Source: Sporisorium sorghi
Taxonomy: Eukaryota > Basidiomycota > Ustilaginomycetes > Ustilaginales > Ustilaginaceae
Direction: 5' to 3'
Length of the DNA: 64,000 bases
Assembly: GCA_023212695.1 (NCBI GenBank)
Contig: JALCCG010000005.1
Location: forward strand, 185,558-249,557
Each line of letters begins with the position of its first letter. Within the stretch, counting starts at the first letter, position 1. Shown here piece after piece: positions 41,691 to 52,063 of the stretch. The position numbers and the translations under genes are program-made. The notes beneath the pieces are model-generated. The model had not been told where the DNA came from. It saw only the letters and a program-made list of their open reading frames with translations, and did no database searches.

Positions 41691-44600
41691 TCAGAAAGGC
41701 CCATACGATTCGTGATTGCTCGAGAGATGCGACGACGACGACACGCTCGATTCGGAGCCCGACGCCTGCATCGCCGCCGCCTGCGCCTTGGCTGCCTTTT
41801 TGCGTCGAGCGTACGCTGCCACCTGCGCGCCCAAGTCGAAAGGGCTATCGGGGACGGGCGTAGCGTCCGAGCTGGACAGAGGCACCTGCGATGCTTTCGG
41901 TGTCGACTTGCGCGAGCCCGAGTCCCATGCTGTTAGAGGCGACTCGCTGGGCAGGTTGGGAGTGCTTGTCAACACCGCTGTCGCAGCTGCAGCCGCTGCC
42001 GCATCGTCCTCGGGCACCGACTCGAGCGGCGTGGGCTCGAACGAGAACTCGTCGGATTGCCTCGATTGGCTCTCGTCGCCGCTTTCGAATGAGTTGGAAG
42101 CAGACGACGACGCCACGGAGGGACTGCGAGCTTCCAGCGCCTGCAACGCCCGAGCACGCGCCAGATCGAGCGACGACAGAGACCTCCGCGGCATGGCCTG
42201 ATCATCGACAAAGCTGTGAGACGCACCAAACACGCCTTCGCGCCCAGCTGAGCCCAGATCGAGCGGAGAGCCCAACGCCAACGCTGGCTGTGCTTCCAAT
42301 AGTGGCGTGCTAGCTTTCTGCGCCGTGCATGCGTCGTTCGCCGCCATCGAAAGCGGCAGTGCAGACTGATGACGCTGATCGCGGACGGCTCTGCGGGTAG
42401 AGATGACATCGTTGAGCTCCGACATCATGCCGATTGGATCCATCGAGTGTCGCTGCGAACTTTTCGCTTGAGCCCGACTCTCATGCTCCTGCTGCCTCTG
42501 CAGACGAGTCTGCTCGATCCGTTCTGCGCGGCTCAGCTTCGACCCTCCCAGCACAGAAAGCCCTGCAATGCCTGCGATGCTCTCGAACACCTGCTCCAAG
42601 CCCGGAGGCGGCAGCGAGTTGGGCGAGGTCGAGTTGAGCAGCAACGCTGTGAGATCGCTGTCGTCCTCGTCGTCGCTCGCGTCGTTGCGATAGCCTTCTT
42701 GGCCTTGTCGGCGTGACAATGGAAGCAAGTCGTCATGGAATTCCTGCTTCCCACCGTCTTTGCTGTTCGACGGATGAGCCGCGTCCTCGTCCGCCTCGAG
42801 AGGCGACTCGAGTTCGCGAGCCGCTTTCGACATTGACACGTCCGCCTCGAGATCCGTGCTTGGCTGTGGACTCGGCGATCGGCGCTTCTCCTTGTGAATG
42901 AGCTTGACCGTTGCCTCCCACTCGGCGGATAGACCAAGGAGGTCGTCACGCATGGACTCGACCGTCCGTTCAAGCTGCAAAGCGATGGCAGCATCGTCAT
43001 TCGCCTCGGCCGTTGGCGAGACAGCCTGCTCTGACTGTCCGCCCTCGACGCCGTGCAGACCTGCAGGTGCCTTGACTCGAATGTCCTCGGCGCAGACTCG
43101 GATCTTGGACTGCAAGGACCGCAGCGTGAGCATCATGGCATGGAGCCGGTCTTCGATGCCTGGATGCCCGACGACTGAGAAGGTGCTAGCATCTCCACCT
43201 GCACCTGGAATCGTCAGACGCCCGTCGCGAGACTCGGACCGTGCATCCTGGCCTTGCGCTCCCTGCCCAACAGGGGCCTGGGCCCGAGAGGTCCGCAAAA
43301 AGTCGAGACCCATCTCCTTTTCCACGACCTCGGTGACAGCCTTGTTCTGTGCTCGCAGTGTAGAACTCGCCGACTCGATCGTCGAGCGAGCCGCCGTCCA
43401 ATATTCGTCGCAAGGCAAGCTGTCGCCCGTCGACAAGCTTACACAGCCACGCATCTTGAGGTCCAGCGCCAGAAGGTGGCAGAGCCAGCGTCGTCGAGCC
43501 CTATGCATCCACTCGAACTTGGCCTTGATGCTCATCAGCGACAAGGGGTCAGCCGGTTTGGTGCTGCTCGCAGCAGAAAGGGGAGGATCGAGCTGCGCGA
43601 AGATCGAGTTGGGTCCGAGAATGGAACTGCGCTTGGTTGCTCTGGATTGCGGGCTGGTGGCCGTCGAGTACGTCTGAGCAGAGGAATGCGGCGGAGTGAA
43701 GGTCGACGACACGGCCGACGAATTGCGCATCACGGGCGAGCGAGTGTCGAAAGAGCCGGTCGCAAAGGACGAGTTGGAGTTGGAAACATAGCTGAGACGC
43801 TTCGCAGCGGCGGACTCGTTCGGACCAGATACCCCTGTTGCCTGTTCAGATACATAGTTGAGTCGCGGGGATCGATACTGGCCAGCTTTGCCCGACTCGG
43901 AGACCAGACTGCTGCGGCGAGACAATGAGGAAGAGGCACGCGGATGGCGATCGAGGACCGAGCCTGCATCCGAAACGAGCGAGAGCCTCTTGTGATTGAG
44001 CGATCCCGTCTGCGGGCTCAGATCTGAGCGCCATGCGAGATCGCCGTATCCTGCCAGCTCAGCTGCGCGGACATTGCTGCCAAAGTTGCGTGGAGTCGTC
44101 GCGACCCACGGTCTGCGATCAAGCTCGAGGTCCGGGGAGCTTTCAGAGATGGCCGAAGTATCGCCATGGGACCATGCATGTGAGACGTCGGCCTCGTCCG
44201 CGTCGTCCTGCGGACTGGCGTCGAGAGCGTACAGATCGTGGAGCAAAGCCAGTTCCTCGGCGTCGGCAAGGACTTGCAGAGAGGCATTCGAGGAGGTGAA
44301 GGTGGCGCCGACACCTTCGAGAGCCCCGACGAGGGTCTTGCGGAGTTCAACAAGTCGCTGTGGAGCTCTGTGTGGAGCAGCTCTGCTAGCTGCGCGGGCT
44401 GCCGTGCTCTGCTCGGCGAGCAGCTTCTGTACGTGATCCACATCGCCTACCTCGGACGACACAGCTGGCGAAGCGCGTCCGGAAGGGCGGTCGAGCGGAG
44501 AGATGCGTCCGTTGGACAAGGTCAGCGAGAGCGGGCGCTGCCCATGCCTTCTGACGGTGGGCGCGCCGTTTCCTCCACTGGAGAGCGAACGTCCAAGCTT

Positions 44601-46016
44601 GCCGTTGGCTGACCCAGTCACGGCTGCTATCGATCGACGTCGTGCATTCGGAGAGGCTACAGTGAACGAGCCGGACGCTGCTTCGATCCTCGAGATAGGC
44701 GGGAGCGGATGCGTGAGCTTGTAGCCGCGCGAAACAACCTCGACCTCTTGGATGGCACTGATGGCCTTGTTGATAGAAACGTCGAAGCTCTGCGCGGCTT
44801 TGATGAGACTCGAGACATCCTGGACGACCGCCTTTTGCAACGCTTCCTTTTCGGATCTGCTCAAGTCGTTGGTGGTGGAGAGATTGTGTAGCGAGTTGGC
44901 CGACATTGTTGCATGGATGTCAGGTTGGCGCGAGAGTGTGAACTCGATCTTGTCGTCCAAAGAGCTGTGGCCGAGAAGCACGATAAAGCCCCAGATCAGG
45001 CACGCAGTCAGCAGCAATGTCGAGAGCCACAGGCGCCACGATGGGCTGATGGGTGGTATGAGAAAGACGGCAGACAGGAGCGCGGCATTGCGCGCGGTTC
45101 GTCCTTGTGCGTCGAGGCGAGGAAGCCGGTCGTGCGTATCAGCGATGGCGACTTGAGCGTCTCTGGCGGGTGCATCGCCCGGTTCCACGTAGCACTGCTT
45201 GCGGATGGAGGTTGGGCTGGCGCGACGTCCTTGTACGTGGCTCGATATACGTTTGCCGCCGGTGCTTCGATCGTTGCTAGGGTGCTGCGTCTGCACTGGC
45301 GGGCTAGACCCGTAGAAAGAGATGGAGAGGCCGGGAGTGAGCAGAAACGAAGAGCAGATGACATATTTGAATCGTTCCACAAAGCAGCAGCTGCTGCTGC
45401 TGCTGCTGCTGCTTTCGTCGTCGTCGAGTGCCTCGGTGGCAGTGGCAAGACGTGTCGAACGAGACGTGTCCGCGCTAACTCGATCGCTAGCGGCATTGGT
45501 GGGCCGCCATCCCAAGACGTTGTGGGCGAACATGAAGACCAGTGGGAGCAGGACACTTCGGACCAGTGCGCGGATCGCGCTTGCGAGTTGCGATGCCGGG
45601 TCTGTCCTTGAAGGTTGCTCTTGAGATGATCTGGAGACTGGCTCCTGCCTCGTGAGTGATTGGAGGTTGTCTCGGGCTTCCCTGTCCGCGATGATGTTGG
45701 ATGGCGCTACTCTCGAAGTGCCTGATCCTCGTCCGCGGCTTGAGTCAGGGGAAGCGGTAGTTGCCAATCTTCGGAATGTGGAATCTTGCGATTTGGATGC
45801 ATCTGGAGATTCGAGGTCATGACTGCGCCTCGTCATCGATATTGAAGGAGAGCGGGGTGGTGTGGATGCAAGATGGAGTCCCAGCCCCGGCGTGGAGGGT
45901 TGCGACAGTGCGCTGTTGTGATCGAGATCGCCCAGGAATGCCTGAGTTTCCGACTGGTCAGCATCCTGCAGATATCGGTCCAAGGGCGATCCACCAAAGA
46001 TGACTGGTTCTGCCAT
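41691..46016 (-). CDS. large membrane protein, vezatin/Inp2-type myosin-binding candidate
   Basis: A 1441-aa protein. The region after the last hydrophobic segment (about 370 onward) reads ALQKAVVQDVSSLIKAAQSF, AISAIQEVEVVSRGYKLTHP and LPPISRIE. This resembles the fungal myosin-binding domain found in vezatin-like proteins and Inp2, the peroxisomal receptor for Myo2. Later parts fit the same domain, for example VELRKTLVGALEGVGATF and FEWMHRARRRWLCHLLALDL. Hydrophobic segments: about 150-170, a weaker one at 212-236 after a run of eight Ser, and about 313-350 (possibly a hairpin). The C-terminal ~700 residues are mostly Ser-rich and disordered with acidic patches. I infer a peroxisome- or membrane-bound myosin adaptor. 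The domain call is from memory of the family pattern, so it needs a profile search. The ATG at 46016 is the first in frame. Intronless. Confidence 0.65.
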   Translation of the reverse strand: MAEPVIFGGSPLDRYLQDADQSETQAFLGDLDHNSALSQPSTPGLGLHLASTPPRSPSISMTRRSHDLESPDASKSQDSTFRRLATTASPDSSRGRGSGTSRVAPSNIIADREARDNLQSLTRQEPVSRSSQEQPSRTDPASQLASAIRALVRSVLLPLVFMFAHNVLGWRPTNAASDRVSADTSRSTRLATATEALDDDESSSSSSSSCCFVERFKYVICSSFLLTPGLSISFYGSSPPVQTQHPSNDRSTGGKRISSHVQGRRASPTSIRKQCYVEPGDAPARDAQVAIADTHDRLPRLDAQGRTARNAALLSAVFLIPPISPSWRLWLSTLLLTACLIWGFIVLLGHSSLDDKIEFTLSRQPDIHATMSANSLHNLSTTNDLSRSEKEALQKAVVQDVSSLIKAAQSFDVSINKAISAIQEVEVVSRGYKLTHPLPPISRIEAASGSFTVASPNARRRSIAAVTGSANGKLGRSLSSGGNGAPTVRRHGQRPLSLTLSNGRISPLDRPSGRASPAVSSEVGDVDHVQKLLAEQSTAARAASRAAPHRAPQRLVELRKTLVGALEGVGATFTSSNASLQVLADAEELALLHDLYALDASPQDDADEADVSHAWSHGDTSAISESSPDLELDRRPWVATTPRNFGSNVRAAELAGYGDLAWRSDLSPQTGSLNHKRLSLVSDAGSVLDRHPRASSSLSRRSSLVSESGKAGQYRSPRLNYVSEQATGVSGPNESAAAKRLSYVSNSNSSFATGSFDTRSPVMRNSSAVSSTFTPPHSSAQTYSTATSPQSRATKRSSILGPNSIFAQLDPPLSAASSTKPADPLSLMSIKAKFEWMHRARRRWLCHLLALDLKMRGCVSLSTGDSLPCDEYWTAARSTIESASSTLRAQNKAVTEVVEKEMGLDFLRTSRAQAPVGQGAQGQDARSESRDGRLTIPGAGGDASTFSVVGHPGIEDRLHAMMLTLRSLQSKIRVCAEDIRVKAPAGLHGVEGGQSEQAVSPTAEANDDAAIALQLERTVESMRDDLLGLSAEWEATVKLIHKEKRRSPSPQPSTDLEADVSMSKAARELESPLEADEDAAHPSNSKDGGKQEFHDDLLPLSRRQGQEGYRNDASDDEDDSDLTALLLNSTSPNSLPPPGLEQVFESIAGIAGLSVLGGSKLSRAERIEQTRLQRQQEHESRAQAKSSQRHSMDPIGMMSELNDVISTRRAVRDQRHQSALPLSMAANDACTAQKASTPLLEAQPALALGSPLDLGSAGREGVFGASHSFVDDQAMPRRSLSSLDLARARALQALEARSPSVASSSASNSFESGDESQSRQSDEFSFEPTPLESVPEDDAAAAAAATAVLTSTPNLPSESPLTAWDSGSRKSTPKASQVPLSSSDATPVPDSPFDLGAQVAAYARRKKAAKAQAAAMQASGSESSVSSSSHLSSNHESYGPF

Positions 46017-47253
46017 GACGACGAGAGCCGTTCCTGTGGCAGATGGATGTGGTCTTTCTGGGCTAGCTAGAAGTAGTGTGGAGATCAGGAGGAGACGAGC
46101 TCGAAGACAATCACCGGGATCGCCGAGCTAGCGTACTGAGTTTTGGACGCGTAGGAAAGCGCTGCTCAGCTGCGCCGCATCGTACAGACGAAAGGGCAGC
46201 AGCAAATTGGGCGAGGCGTGAGCGCGTCCACTTATGAAAGGACGATCGCCAGTCTATGCTAGGTAGTATTCGGTGCTGAGTTCGTGATGAAGTGATCAGA
46301 GTTCAGGGACCGGCCCTTCCGATGCTTGATGTCTGTCCACTCTGCTGTCGGACCCTTGCGAATCGAGTTCCGATGCCTGACTCAGCCCGACTGAGTGATA
46401 CGGGCCATCCGTGTCGCGTCGTCGACGGCAGGCAGAGCAGAGCAGTAGGACGCGAGACAGGTGGTGCAAAGCAGACGTAGGGGATGGAAAGGAGATGGTA
46501 ATGGTGGTGGTGGGTGAGAAGAACACGTCTCACACGCCTCGGCTGTCCGAAGGAGTTAAAGTTCGTCGAGAGGAGTGTTGGTCTCATACGAGCGTGAAAT
46601 GTGACGCTCTCGCTCGCCTTTTTGTTCGCGTCAATTGCTTTCAACAGGCGGCAAGGACCTCCCACTTTTTTTTGGTAGCCGTGCATGCATCAAGACGATC
46701 CGCAAGACGATCATCCGCTTCAATTCCAATAACCAATTCACTCGCGCAAGAAGGTGGTTGCTTGAAAAGTAACACACACACACACACGCAGCACACCATC
46801 ACAAGTTCATTTCGGCAGTGTGAGTCGTTGTTGGATCTGGGCTCGACCAAGTGCTAAGCGAGCCTTGATCACAGAAGATGCGCTTTGTTTTGAACAGGAT
46901 TGAAGGACGTGCCAAACGAGGCGTTCCAGCAAGAGACGCGTCGAGCTTCCACATCACCAAACGCAGATAGGGGTTGGAAGACCCAGCGCCTTGCCTCACC
47001 TCAGACAAAGCTGCGCTGCGTGCTGATGCTGCTGCTGATTTTTGCAACCTCATTTTTGGCCACGACAATTTCATCCTCTTGGCGCCATTTTGCATCCGGT
47101 CCGCTCGTGTCGGACCTGCTGAACAGCTCGTGTCAATGCAGACCGCCACCACTGCAGTCAGACTAGCACTTGAGAGCGATCAGCTGCTCAGAAGCTGACA
47201 AGAGAGAGGGAAGCTGACAAGAACACGAAGAGGAACCAGGGAAGAAAAAGACC
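46017..47253. other. gene-poor intergenic region left of tRNA-Tyr
   Basis: About 1.2 kb between the vezatin/Inp2-like ATG and the tRNA terminator. Frames of up to ~148 codons on both strands overlap each other and lack domains or signal peptides. A short CA run lies at 46771-46786. No gene was called. Confidence 0.45.
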
Positions 47254-47267
47254 AAAAAAATAAAAAA
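47254..47267 (-). terminator. Pol III terminator of tRNA-Tyr
   Basis: Two T runs on the transcribed strand (6 T at 47267-47262, then 7 T at 47260-47254) start 10 nt after the tRNA 3' end. This is the usual RNA polymerase III stop signal. Confidence 0.75.
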
Positions 47268-47276
47268 GAGGAAGCG

Positions 47277-47382
47277 TCCGGACAGCCGGAATCGAACCGG
47301 CGACCTATGGTGCTTTTCCGTTAATGCCGGATTAGGGTTTCCAATTACAAACCATCGCTACTTCCAACTGAGCTATGTCCGG
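47277..47382 (-). tRNA. tRNA-Tyr (GTA) with a 32-nt intron
   Basis: The reverse strand folds as a cloverleaf. The acceptor arm CCGGACA (47382-47376) pairs with TGTCCGG (47284-47278), with discriminator A at 47277. C1-G72 is the eukaryotic tRNA-Tyr identity pair. The anticodon stem ATGGT pairs with ACCAT around a loop with anticodon GTA (47348-47346). The T arm is GCCGG-TTCGATT-CCGGC. An intron of about 32 nt follows position 37, as in eukaryotic tRNA-Tyr. Without the intron the RNA is 74 nt. The D stem has three good pairs plus a mismatch. The gene is isolated within a gene-poor stretch. Confidence 0.93.
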
Positions 47383-49822
47383 TGAAGATGCCAAGGTCGC
47401 CAAAATGAGACATCATATAGAGCCAGACTCTCCCGGCGCAATCACCTTCAACGCGTGTCAGCTCAAGTTGACCGAAGCACCGATCCCGACCGCCGGCGGC
47501 TGTCGTATTTGCCTGCAGAGGACATCGGATCGACGAGTCGCAATGATCGCTGAGCAGCATGTGCATGTCGAAGGGCGACAAGCAACACGTTATCAACCGT
47601 TGTGTTATGTAATGCCATGCCAGCGAGAAGCAGCTGCAGCTGTAGCTGCAGCTACAAGCAAAGACGCGGATTCCTGGGGTCACACTTCGCAGCGGGTTCC
47701 ATTCGATTGTGTCTTCTTTTTGGGCTGGCGACTCGGGCTGAATTTTAGGCGTGGCTGGTTAGGTCTTCTGACAGCTGCAGCTGCGTCCGAGCGACTCAAG
47801 ACACCCACTCGAGCGAGCGAGCGAAGGTGACACGCCACAGAAGAGGGTCGAAAGTCGGGAGCAAAGAATGTCCGTCTGTTCTTTTTGCGCCACTGGTTTG
47901 CCAGCTGTCGGGAAACCAATCGTGTTCTCCGAGGCTACTGCAGCTTACTGACCGAGTCGTGATTCGCTCCTGGCCCGCCGGTTGACCGTCTACCGCACAG
48001 CAATGCTCTTTCACCGCTCTCATCCCGCGGTCCAGGCTGTAAAGGAGGAGAGGGCGATCTGGCTTCAGGAGATGCACTAAGCTGACGCTGCCCGAACCCG
48101 CCCTGGTCGACCCATCGAAGCAGCGGTCACAAGCGAGCGTCTTGGTGCTGAGCACGAGCGTCGCAGCCCTCACGAGGATGCCACGCGTCAGCACGAGGGG
48201 CAGGATCAGCAGCAGCAGTGGACCCAGCAGTGGACCCTTGCACATGATTGGGGACGCCCCCAGCTCGCTTGTCTTTCTGACATTGAAGAGTAGACCGCCG
48301 ACCTGCAGTTCGGACCGCCAAAAGGCAGAATCCAGCCTCTGTCTCTGACTTTTGATCACTCTGGCAGAAGACCGCCGACGATCGACAGGGCGTTGCAGAA
48401 GATGACAGCAGGACCCGCTACCAAGAGGGAAAACACTAGCTTCGGTACAGCAGCTCGCGAACACTGTAATTTAGTGGAATTCCTCAAAAGAAAATTCGAG
48501 ACCCCTCTTTCCATCATGCCAACGGAAGTGCGACGAGTTCATACAGCAGCGAGCGACGAGAAGCACGACATGTGTTGTTCATTCACGTCTGTGATCGGTC
48601 TCTGAAGTACATCCTCGGAGCGATCGCCGTTCTGTCGCGCACTCATTTGACATTTCCATTGCATTGTAGTGGGGGTCTAGCTCTGGCTGTCGCTGTCGCT
48701 GTCGCTATCACAGAGCAACGAGGGATGAGGTGAGATGATCAGAGAGATCTGCCCCTGAACTCGATTGATACGATGCTAATCACACAAAGTGCAAAGCTGT
48801 GCGTTTCTCCGAGCTTGCTGAATTGTGGTCGCAACAAACAGGTTCCAGATGGCCATTCTGTACCGAGATTGCGACTGGTGAGCTGCCTTCACCACCTCTC
48901 TCTTTCCGCCAGATCGGGAAGCAAAAAGAGAGAGAGAGAGAGAGAGAGCCAGCGATTCAAAATTGATTTCGCCATTAAAATTTATTGTTTTCTTGTAGAT
49001 TCGCAAGCACACGCGCGCAGGCATTCTGTGATTTCTCATTTCACCGAGCGCACTTTGGCCGACGCACAAAATTGGTAATTGCTCGTCTCTTTCCAAAAAG
49101 AAAAAAAAAACAAAAAAACAAAAAAACGCTGGTCTGCTCACACGCAGGCAGAGACAGGCAGACAGGCAGGCAGACAGGCAGCAGCACGCACGCACAAACA
49201 CGCAGCACGAGCAAGCAAGCACACGCAGAGAAAGAAAGAAAGCCCGCTCGTCCGATGCTTTTGGTCTCGCTTTGCCTCTGTCTGTCTCTTTCCTCTCGCT
49301 GCTGCTGCTGCTGCTGCTGCTCACTCGGACCTTGGCGCGTCGCTCACTCGCTCGCTGATCTCAAATCAATTGACCGTCGTCGGTCGCTGTGGTTGCTCGC
49401 CATCTCCCATCGCTCCTATCCGTCTCTGTTTCTTTCCCTCATCCTCATCGCGCTCGCCTCCTCAACATCATCTCGCCATTCTTTTGTTTCCTTTTTCGGT
49501 CGCTTGCTCGCAGAATCCCCCAGCTTCTTCCTTAGGATCGTCGACACATTTACCACGCGTCGATAGAGGAAAGGCCAACAGCAACACCGGTCTGATCGCG
49601 TCAGTCTGCCAAACGACAAGAAAGCCCGACCAGATCTTCGCTACACTCTTTTCGTCAGTGACTACCCGCGAGGCATCCCAACCTAAAGGCAGCTTCGAGA
49701 TCAGTCAAGGCTGTTCTCCATTCGATCATCCACAACGCATCAAACGCAGCTGCTCTCTCCCAATCCAAATCGTTCCTGGTTGGCGCATCTCCTATTTATC
49801 GCACTCCTACCGGTGATCGGTC
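47383..49822. other. gene-poor intergenic region right of tRNA-Tyr
   Basis: About 2.4 kb up to the DUF3405 gene ATG. It contains a CAGCTG-rich palindromic patch (47631-47654), a (GA)n tract (48926-48948), an A-rich run (49097-49127), CAGGCAGA-type repeats (49145-49182) and a CTG triplet run (about 49299-49321). A 222-codon minus frame at 47796-48464 has no ATG until well inside and no domain. I see no supported gene. Confidence 0.45.
48926..48948. repeat. (GA)n microsatellite
   Basis: About eleven GA units upstream of the DUF3405 gene. Confidence 0.9.
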
Positions 49823-52063
49823 ATGACCATGTCAGAGAAGTCCAACTTCCTCTCTCCGTCCATGTCGCCATCATCTTCTTCCTCGGGCGGCAACGCGCCA
49901 CCGCCGTACGGCTTCCACCACCTTCCACACTCTCCGACGGGCTCGCGCACCCCGAGTCGGCCAGGCTCTCCGCCACACGGCGGCAGCGTCCCCTCGCCCG
50001 GCGGCGTGCCAGGCACCTTTGTGCTCAACCTCGGCAAGTTTGGCGGCTTCTATATCATTCGCATTCCGTCAATTGTCCAAAGAGTGCTCGGCCTCTTGCT
50101 GCGCAAATGGAAGACGCTCATCTTTGTCGCGCTCTTTGGCACGCTAGCTGCATTCGGCCTCTTTGGCGCCATGTCGACCGAATGGCGAGAGATGACCTAC
50201 TACCGCGTCGACCCGTATCCGCTCGTGCCAGGCACACAAAAGTCCGGCGGCAGCTCCTCGAGCCCCTTCCACCCGCCACCTTCGCGTCCCATCACTCCGC
50301 CCAAGTTTGGGGCCTGCCTCGGTCCCAAGGGCGTTCCCGTCCCGCGAGCACCCGCTGAGCTCTACGACACGCCCGACACGCACCCCATCCCGCTCGTCGG
50401 AAGCTACGAGGCTGCTGGCATGGACTTTGGCAAGTGCATGACATACCGCTCCAGATACCAGATGTACTCGGACGAAGCGCTCAACATCACCTACCGCAAG
50501 GACATTTCGGAGCTCGAGTCGTACCTCGCCAAGGCCGAGGACTACGACGACGACCCGGACAACGTCAAGCCGATCAAGTCTAAGCCCAAATCGTCGCTCT
50601 CAGCCAACACCACCACCACCACCACCACCAGCACCGCATCCGCCACCAAGGACGACGCATCGTCCAAGCGCGAAAAGATCGACCCGCTCTACGGCCCGCG
50701 CAAGCCCGAGGGCATGAGCGAAGGCGAGTGGGAAGGCCGTCTGCGTGATCGTCTGTGGCGCGCCAACGTGCTCAGCGAGGAGCTCGGCCCCACCAGCTAC
50801 CCGGACTGGCGTGCTCTCATGGACAACTGCTACCAGAAGCGTCTCCACGACCGCGGCATGGCTGGCGGCGTCGACCACTTTGATCCGCACAATCTGCCAA
50901 CCACCGAAGAGCCTCACACGAGCGGCAGCCGTCCACGCGTCTTTACAACGCCCGAGACCAAACGAACCGCCGTGGTGATGCGCTCCTACGAAGGCTATGC
51001 GTGGCGCGAAGACGACATTCTCAACATGCGAGCGCTCATCAGCGAACTTTCGCTCAACAACCCCAACACGCCCTACGACGTTCGCATCCTCGTCGAGGTC
51101 AAGTCGCGTCACCTCGCCGTCTTTACTTCGGAATGGGACCGTCTCAACGTGCTTCGATCCAGCGTGCCGCGCGAGTTCTGGGGTCTCGTCGAGCTTTGGA
51201 CCGAGGACGAGATGTGCGCGCTCTACCCTGGTCTGCCCGGCAAGTTCCTCAACAAGATGTTTGCCCAGACCTCGTACCGATCATGTCTGATGGCGCTGCA
51301 GAAGTTCTACCTCGACCACCAGGAGTACGACTTTATGTACAACTGGGAGATGGACGTGCGCTACATTGGCAACTACCTCGACTTCTTCGAGGGCATCGAA
51401 GAGTACTCGCGAAACGAGCCGCTCCACTCGGGAATGGACAAGTACGACACCTGGCTCGTCCGCAACGTCACCGTCTCGGAAGACAACTGGCGCGACAACA
51501 CAAGCCTCACCATCGGACGTGGAGAGGAGGCGGACCTCATCACTTTGGGGCCCATCTTTGATCCGCGAGGTTCCGGTTGGTACTGGGAGTACGACGTGCA
51601 GAACTACCCGCCAGGGCAGAACACGGATCGTCGTGCGTCGATCGGCACCAACATGCGCATGAGCCGAGCGCTGCTCGAAGCCATGAACGTGGTCAATGCC
51701 GAAGCCAAGAAATCGTTGCACTGCGAAGCGTGGCCCACGACGCTGGTGCTGCACTCGCAGCTGCCCATGTCGCACGACCACTCGTTCTACCCCGAGGCTG
51801 GCTTCACGCACAACCTGCCATTGCCGTTCAAGGGCGTGTTTGTGCCGCATCCGGTCTACTTTCGCCACGTGTGGGAGCCCGAGGTGCTGCACAACCGCAT
51901 CAACCGACCGGACTTCTACAAGAAGATCAACGAAAAGGTGATGCGAGACAGCTCGTTCTACTACGACGGCGCGCATAGCAGAGAGGTGTATGTGGGATGG
52001 AAGGAGAAGGAGAACGTGTGTCGCGCGCCGATGCTGCTGCACCCCATCAAGCGGGTCAACTAG
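49823..52063 (+). CDS. DUF3405-family type II membrane protein
   Basis: A 746-aa protein from ATG 49823 (a second ATG follows two codons on). Residues 1-90 are a Ser/Pro/Gly-rich cytosolic tail. One TM segment at about 98-117 (TLIFVALFGTLAAFGLFGAM) follows basic residues, so a type II Golgi/ER orientation is likely. The lumenal part contains a run of Thr. The conserved domain runs from about 380 to the end, with FMYNWEMDVRYIGNYLDFFE, ADLITLGPIFDPRGSGWYWE, DRRASIGTNMRMSRALLEAM and FVPHPVYFRHVWEPEVL. This pattern matches the fungal DUF3405 family, whose biochemical role I do not know. Acidic motifs and topology would fit a glycosyltransferase-like enzyme, but that is inference. Intronless. Confidence 0.8.
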   Translation: MTMSEKSNFLSPSMSPSSSSSGGNAPPPYGFHHLPHSPTGSRTPSRPGSPPHGGSVPSPGGVPGTFVLNLGKFGGFYIIRIPSIVQRVLGLLLRKWKTLIFVALFGTLAAFGLFGAMSTEWREMTYYRVDPYPLVPGTQKSGGSSSSPFHPPPSRPITPPKFGACLGPKGVPVPRAPAELYDTPDTHPIPLVGSYEAAGMDFGKCMTYRSRYQMYSDEALNITYRKDISELESYLAKAEDYDDDPDNVKPIKSKPKSSLSANTTTTTTTSTASATKDDASSKREKIDPLYGPRKPEGMSEGEWEGRLRDRLWRANVLSEELGPTSYPDWRALMDNCYQKRLHDRGMAGGVDHFDPHNLPTTEEPHTSGSRPRVFTTPETKRTAVVMRSYEGYAWREDDILNMRALISELSLNNPNTPYDVRILVEVKSRHLAVFTSEWDRLNVLRSSVPREFWGLVELWTEDEMCALYPGLPGKFLNKMFAQTSYRSCLMALQKFYLDHQEYDFMYNWEMDVRYIGNYLDFFEGIEEYSRNEPLHSGMDKYDTWLVRNVTVSEDNWRDNTSLTIGRGEEADLITLGPIFDPRGSGWYWEYDVQNYPPGQNTDRRASIGTNMRMSRALLEAMNVVNAEAKKSLHCEAWPTTLVLHSQLPMSHDHSFYPEAGFTHNLPLPFKGVFVPHPVYFRHVWEPEVLHNRINRPDFYKKINEKVMRDSSFYYDGAHSREVYVGWKEKENVCRAPMLLHPIKRVN

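Noticed and set aside
47796..48464. 222-codon minus-strand frame with a hydrophobic stretch
   Set aside because: It begins with GTG, not ATG; the hydrophobic part comes from a short tandem repeat, and there is no domain or upstream signal.
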